A stretch of 64,000 nucleotides of DNA from an uncultured Eubacteriales bacterium. GTDB taxonomy: Bacteria; Bacillota; Clostridia; Christensenellales; UBA1242. A model generated the notes under the pieces. It ran no database searches. It saw nothing but the letters and a program-made list of their open reading frames with translations, and was not told the DNA's origin. The stretch is from positions 1 to 64,000 of the forward strand of contig CARUPR010000004.1 in NCBI GenBank assembly GCA_949077035.1, in the 5' to 3' direction. Numbering within the stretch: the first letter of the stretch is position 1; each line of letters opens with the position of its first letter. Positions 60,520 to 64,000 of this stretch are shown here, piece by piece. Both the position numbers and the translations under genes were made by a program.

Positions 60520-61164
60520 ATGAAGGAAGAAAACTTTAACAAAACAGAGTCTTTTAAGGCAGGCTTTGATAAAATAAATAATAGGACAGATGGTGAAAAA
60601 GAGGAAGATTTAAGGATAAGAAGGACAAAAAGACTTCTTCTTGATTCGCTTATGCAGCTTTTGCAAGAAAAGTCTTTTGAAAAGATAGGTGTCAATGACA
60701 TTTGTGAAAGGGCTATGGTGCATAGGGCAACTTTTTATAATCATTTTGATGACAAATATGACCTTTTTAATTTTGCACTATCTCAACTTGAAGAAGAAAT
60801 GTATTTAAGCACGATTGAAAGTGAAAGATATTCATCATCAAACGAAATGTATATCAGCATTTTAAAAAATGTCTTTGATTTTATTGAGAAAAATAAGCTT
60901 AAGTTTAAACTTATCATTGACAACAATTCCTCAAAGCTAATCTTTCTTATCTCAACAACTTTTCAAAGAAGTATAACCTACCTAATCAAGCAAAATGAGC
61001 TTAATCAAGAGTTTGTCGTTCCGCTTAATATCATAATTGACTTTTTTATGGGAGGGCTCACTTTTTTGTGCTTAGACTGGATTAAATCAGATATGTATTC
61101 AAAGGATGAAATAATCAAGTTTTTAGAGGTATTTATTCAAAACGAACAATTTTTAAAAAAATAA
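60520..61164 (+). CDS. TetR-family transcriptional regulator
   Basis: A 214-residue protein. The N-terminal DNA-binding domain (about 28-85) has the TetR pattern RTKRLLLDSLMQLLQEKSFEKIGVNDICERAMVHRATFYNHF. The C-terminal ligand domain is helical and resembles the dihydroxyacetone-kinase-regulator type of TetR (FQRSITYLIKQNE, INIIIDFFMGGLTFLCLDWI). It presumably represses the divergent ABC exporter operon and itself through the dyads between the genes. ATG 60520 follows AAAGGGAG. A bidirectional terminator follows. Confidence 0.92.
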   Translation: MKEENFNKTESFKAGFDKINNRTDGEKEEDLRIRRTKRLLLDSLMQLLQEKSFEKIGVNDICERAMVHRATFYNHFDDKYDLFNFALSQLEEEMYLSTIESERYSSSNEMYISILKNVFDFIEKNKLKFKLIIDNNSSKLIFLISTTFQRSITYLIKQNELNQEFVVPLNIIIDFFMGGLTFLCLDWIKSDMYSKDEIIKFLEVFIQNEQFLKK

Positions 61165-61190
61165 GCATATCATTTTATGCTTATTTTTAA
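61156..61190. terminator. Bidirectional terminator
   Basis: ATAAGCATA/TATGCTTAT stem with TCATTT loop, A-run before and T-run after; it overlaps the tetR stop. Confidence 0.85.
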
Positions 61191-61230
61191 TGTGAAAGTT
61201 TATTTTTTATAAAGTCTTGGTAAGAATTAT

Positions 61231-61632
61231 CTATTTATCAAAGTCGTCATAATTGCATTGTTTTACCGGATGAAAAAGCAATTCTTCATCAAAATAAATT
61301 CTGTCAAGATAATTGAAGGTGGAAATGCATTTTGAAGGGTTTATGCCATGAAAGGCACGAAAGGCACGTGAGAACCCCTCTCTTGTGTTGTATCCACAAG
61401 AGATTGCAACATCGATTATACGGTCATTTTTAATCATAAAAACCGCCTCGCTAAGTCTTCTTTTTCTGATATAATCCTTTATTGTATAGCCAACAAAAAG
61501 CTCAAATATCGGATTGGCAGCAGAACTATTAAGCTCTAAAATCTGATATATTTTTTTTATATCATGCTCTTCAAAAAGGTTGTTTTCAATGTATTCAATC
61601 GCGGTATTTAATCTTTTATAAATGTTTTTCAT
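61231..61632 (-). CDS. Small AraC-family regulator
   Basis: A 133-residue protein. Almost the whole protein is the double helix-turn-helix domain: AIEYIENNLFEEHDIKKIYQ, then the second helix-turn-helix IIDVAISCGYNTREGFSRAFRAFHGINPSKC, the AraC signature. It lacks a sensor domain, as MarA and SoxS do. A short C-terminal part follows, as at the start of Rob-like proteins. ATG 61632 has no ribosome-binding site and sits 6 nt after a -10 box. The gene is divergent from the paralogue array at 61756, so control of that array is possible but unproven. Confidence 0.88.
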   Translation of the reverse strand: MKNIYKRLNTAIEYIENNLFEEHDIKKIYQILELNSSAANPIFELFVGYTIKDYIRKRRLSEAVFMIKNDRIIDVAISCGYNTREGFSRAFRAFHGINPSKCISTFNYLDRIYFDEELLFHPVKQCNYDDFDK

Positions 61633-61638
61633 ATAATT

Positions 61639-61666
61639 ATTATAATGATAAAGAGTGATTTGTCAA
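61639..61666 (-). promoter_or_regulatory. AraC-gene promoter, leaderless configuration
   Basis: Minus strand: TTGACA (61666-61661), 16-bp spacer, TATAAT (61644-61639), then 6 nt to ATG 61632. Confidence 0.75.
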
Positions 61667-61671
61667 GAAAA

Positions 61672-61727
61672 AATGACATTTCTAAAATAAAAAAAGTCAT
61701 TCAATATTATTCTTTATATGCTAAAAT
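61672..61727 (+). promoter_or_regulatory. Promoter and dyad of paralogue 1
   Basis: ATGAC … GTCAT arms (61673-61700) are followed by TTCAAT (61700-61705), 16-bp spacer and TAAAAT (61722-61727). The same arrangement precedes paralogue 4. Confidence 0.6.
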
Positions 61728-61755
61728 GTATTAAAATATATGGGAGGTGGAATAA

Positions 61756-62259
61756 ATGGATTCAAAATTTCAATTTCTTGGAATAAATTATTGTTTCCCT
61801 AAAATGTGCAAAGTTGTAAATGATTCGCTAGAGGGCATGATTGAAAAGTATAATGAAGTTATGGCAAAACTGGTGAAGATAAAAGACGATGATAAGTTTA
61901 AGGTAAACAGCGAATTAAACTCTCATGTTGAATTTGTCCTTGAAAAATATATAGACCTTACCATGCTTACCAAAGTATACGCGCATGACTGTATCAAAAA
62001 ATTGCAAAAAAGCATTTATGCAGAAAGATATAATGATATTTTGAAAGTCATTGAAAGGGACTTGGACAGACAGGGCGATATGATTGCCACATTAAACAAG
62101 CATATAGAAAAAATTGAAAATAATGCTGATATGGATAAACGAATTATTGACGCGGTAATTGGACATGATATAATGCTTGTCAAATTTTCATTAAAAACTC
62201 TTGATATGCAAAAAGAGTTTATAAATGGTCCTGCTAAGGAACATGAACTGACAATTTAA
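61756..62259 (+). CDS. Unknown helical protein, tandem paralogue 1
   Basis: A 167-residue protein, not recognised. It is predicted all-helical and charged, without a signal peptide or membrane segment. The N-terminal pattern is short beta-like KFQFLGINY followed by helices. The C-terminal pattern is MDKRIIDAVIGHDIMLVKFSLKTLDMQKEFI, shared in form with the next three genes (…DKRMID…, …LQKDF…). The start follows GGGAGGTGG. It heads a run of four same-strand genes and is divergent from the AraC-type gene. Confidence 0.75.
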   Translation: MDSKFQFLGINYCFPKMCKVVNDSLEGMIEKYNEVMAKLVKIKDDDKFKVNSELNSHVEFVLEKYIDLTMLTKVYAHDCIKKLQKSIYAERYNDILKVIERDLDRQGDMIATLNKHIEKIENNADMDKRIIDAVIGHDIMLVKFSLKTLDMQKEFINGPAKEHELTI

Positions 62260-62403
62260 ATTGGCCGAGAAACTTAAAAAAGAATAAAAAAAATAAAACT
62301 TAAAACTGAATATTAATAAACCTTAAAATCTAAAAAAAATTAAAAATAAATTTAATAAAAATACAAAATAAAACTTATTACTAAAAAGGATGAAGATTTT
62401 ACT

Positions 62404-62916
62404 ATGGAAAAGAAACTTTTATTTTTAAATAATACATGTTTTAAAGCTGGAATTTTAGAACTTTCGGAAAAGGAGATTGATAGTCAGCTTGAAAATCTAA
62501 AAGAAATAAGAAATGCTTTTGCTAAGATAAAAGAAGATTATAGAAGTGACGTCGTCACCAGCGACATTGTTATGGAAAATTTTTATACAGTATATAATAA
62601 TAAAATAAAAGAAGTAAAAACAAGTTTAGATAAAGAGATTAAAAATCTTAAAAAATTGATTGATAAAAAAGATATTGAAGCTGCTTTGAAAGAAGCTCAA
62701 CAAGATTTTAAAAACTTAAATGAATACAATAAAGTATTCGTTGAGCAATTTCAGGAGGCAAGAAATTTTAAGATTGACAAGAGAATGATTGATACATTGG
62801 TTGATTTCTATTTGATAATTTTAGACAAATATAATAAAAAGTTTGATTTGCAAAAAGATTTCTTCAAAGACTACGCAGATGCAATTATGAAAGACCAAGA
62901 AGAAAACCAATTATAA
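62404..62916 (+). CDS. Unknown helical protein, tandem paralogue 2
   Basis: A 170-residue protein of the same layout as the gene before it: short start KKLLFLNNTCF, long charged helices (about 20-115, coiled-coil-like with KEIKNLKKLIDKKDIEAALKE), and the C-terminal DKRMIDTLVDFYLIILDKYNKKFDLQKDFF. Function unknown. The start follows AAGGATGAAG. No promoter is evident in the 144-bp gap, so it is probably co-transcribed. Confidence 0.75.
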   Translation: MEKKLLFLNNTCFKAGILELSEKEIDSQLENLKEIRNAFAKIKEDYRSDVVTSDIVMENFYTVYNNKIKEVKTSLDKEIKNLKKLIDKKDIEAALKEAQQDFKNLNEYNKVFVEQFQEARNFKIDKRMIDTLVDFYLIILDKYNKKFDLQKDFFKDYADAIMKDQEENQL

Positions 62917-62962
62917 ATTGAATAAATTTATAAAAAAACTTTAATTTTAAAAGAGGAGAATC

Positions 62963-63490
62963 ATGTCAAAAAGTTATAAATTTATGAATGAAGAATACTC
63001 AAGTTGCCAAAAGTTGCAGCTCTCAACAGATATTATATTTGAGCATATGATTGAAGAACTTTCTCAAAAAAGGGAAAAATTGGCAGAAATAAGACAGATT
63101 TTCCAAGGCGATGCTTTGGCCAATGTCGACAATTCTGAAGAGTTGATTTCAATTTTAAATTCAAATAAAGAGCTTAGCGACAGCATTGACAACAGAAATA
63201 TAAGCTATTTGAAAAAGCTTAAAAAACAAATGTCTGATAATGACATCGATAAAATTTTGAAGGGCATTGAAGGCGATTTTGAAAATCATAGTGACAGAAT
63301 CTATATGATAGAGCAAAATATCAGACAGTTTGAAGAGGAAGATATAAATGCTCAGATTGTTTTGGCGACAATCGATAACAACTTGAAACTTATTGATTAC
63401 CTTTTGCAAAGGTTTGAATTGAAAAAAGATTTTATCAATAAGTATGTTGAATATGAAATTGAAAGCTCAGAAGAAAATCACTTATCATAA
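62963..63490 (+). CDS. Unknown helical protein, tandem paralogue 3
   Basis: A 175-residue protein. It starts SKSYKFMNEEYS, close to paralogue 4 (SKKYSFVDEEFS), so these two are the closest pair at the N-terminus. Helical charged middle includes KKQMSDNDIDKILKGIEGDF, matching IQTGDIDKILKEF in paralogue 4. C-terminus LIDYLLQRFELKKDFINKY. Function unknown. The start follows AGAGGAG, 46 bp after paralogue 2. Confidence 0.75.
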   Translation: MSKSYKFMNEEYSSCQKLQLSTDIIFEHMIEELSQKREKLAEIRQIFQGDALANVDNSEELISILNSNKELSDSIDNRNISYLKKLKKQMSDNDIDKILKGIEGDFENHSDRIYMIEQNIRQFEEEDINAQIVLATIDNNLKLIDYLLQRFELKKDFINKYVEYEIESSEENHLS

Positions 63491-63493
63491 AAA

Positions 63494-63548
63494 ATGACTT
63501 TTTTAAAAGTAAAAATGTCATTCAAGGCATAATATAATGTGGTAAAAT
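63494..63548 (+). promoter_or_regulatory. Promoter and dyad of paralogue 4
   Basis: ATGAC … GTCAT arms (63494-63521), TTCAAG (63521-63526), 16-bp spacer, TAAAAT (63543-63548). It matches the block before paralogue 1 in order and spacing, so the promoter was probably duplicated with the gene. Confidence 0.6.
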
Positions 63549-63565
63549 AGGGTAAGAGGTGAAAA

Positions 63566-64000
63566 ATGAGTAAGAAATATAGTTTTGTAGATGAAGAATT
63601 TTCGCAGGAAGAACTTGATATTATTGTAAATGTGATGGTTGGCTCAAGTATTGTAAAGCTTGATTCGGCAAAACATGCAATAAGTGATTATAAATACATT
63701 CTCAGCAAAGAAGAGGACAGTGCCGAAGCGCTTGAAGTCCCAAATTCTATTAATGAAAATTTAAGCTTATTGGTCAAAAAGGTAAGCGAGAGAAAGGCAA
63801 AAGATATCGATGCTCTTATTCAAACTGGCGATATTGATAAAATATTAAAAGAATTCACCCAAAAAATTAAAAAAGTTGATAAAATTGTCAGCGATGTTGC
63901 AAAATTGGTTGAAATTGCAGCAAATTCACAAATAGACCACAAATTTATCAACAATTCATTACTTCAATGTGAAATTGGAATAGAATTTCAAATAGAAGCT
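63566..64000 (+). CDS. Unknown helical protein, tandem paralogue 4 (3' end outside window)
   Basis: 145 codons are visible without a stop; the gene runs off the right edge. It begins SKKYSFVDEEFSQEELD after AAGAGGTG and continues as charged helices (VSERKAKDIDALIQTGDIDKILKEF) to a C-terminal region with IDHKFINNSLL, the position of DKRMID in paralogue 2. By family length about 25-30 residues are missing. It has its own promoter. Confidence 0.75.
   Translation, partial: MSKKYSFVDEEFSQEELDIIVNVMVGSSIVKLDSAKHAISDYKYILSKEEDSAEALEVPNSINENLSLLVKKVSERKAKDIDALIQTGDIDKILKEFTQKIKKVDKIVSDVAKLVEIAANSQIDHKFINNSLLQCEIGIEFQIEA

Overview
The window is AT-rich chromosomal DNA, apart from the rRNA gene, from what looks like an anaerobic Gram-positive bacterium of the Bacillota, most like uncultured gut clostridia. 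The basis is strong purine-rich Shine-Dalgarno sites, Bacillus-type parS sites, ParA/ParB, a SpoVB-like flippase, rubrerythrin, a lipoprotein and huge cell-surface proteins with Gram-positive beta modules. TGA ends several genes (recF, the flippase), so the standard bacterial code applies. I cannot name the species.

Layout. 1-2856: a 23S rRNA gene on the minus strand, cut by the left edge, with its own promoter and no 16S gene upstream. 3361-11442: an accessory island of mostly unrecognised genes. It holds three proteins sharing a proline-bounded hydrophobic segment, a PIN-domain toxin-antitoxin-like pair and a SecB-like protein. 11672-33472: a rearranged origin region with rsmG, mnmG, dut, dnaN, oriC (about 17593-17770), mnmE, rubrerythrin, two parS sites, parB-parA, rpmH-rnpA-yidD-yidC-jag, dnaA, recF, a lipoprotein and trpS. 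34062-48575: one 4837-residue surface protein. 48837-56451: a PAP2 phosphatase, a putative zinc protease, rplI, a Cys-rich DUF1540-like protein, an unknown Lys/Ser-rich protein, PnuC and a flippase. 56605-61632: an ABC exporter operon with divergent TetR, then a small AraC-type regulator. 61756-64000: four tandem diverged paralogues of about 170 residues, the last cut by the right edge.

How the parts work together. oriC lies between divergent dnaN and mnmE. It carries a run of DnaA-trio triplets next to a DnaA box, and dnaA itself is about 10 kb away. parS sites 4 kb from oriC serve ParB-ParA for origin segregation. MnmE and MnmG form one tRNA wobble-uridine modification complex although their genes are split by oriC; RnpA processes tRNAs, and YidD, YidC and Jag belong to the membrane-insertion cluster. 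Several genes (mnmG, mnmE, recF, the AraC gene and perhaps the gene at 52055) have textbook promoters whose -10 box ends only 6-7 nt before the ATG and no Shine-Dalgarno, so their mRNAs are probably leaderless.

Most striking signals: a C9 tract inside a promoter spacer (19883-19910) next to an A7 frame break, suggesting a phase-variable gene; the DnaA-trio origin; the unlinked 23S gene; a dispersed intergenic repeat whose clear copies point away from oriC; and the hydrophobic-segment family around the PIN locus.
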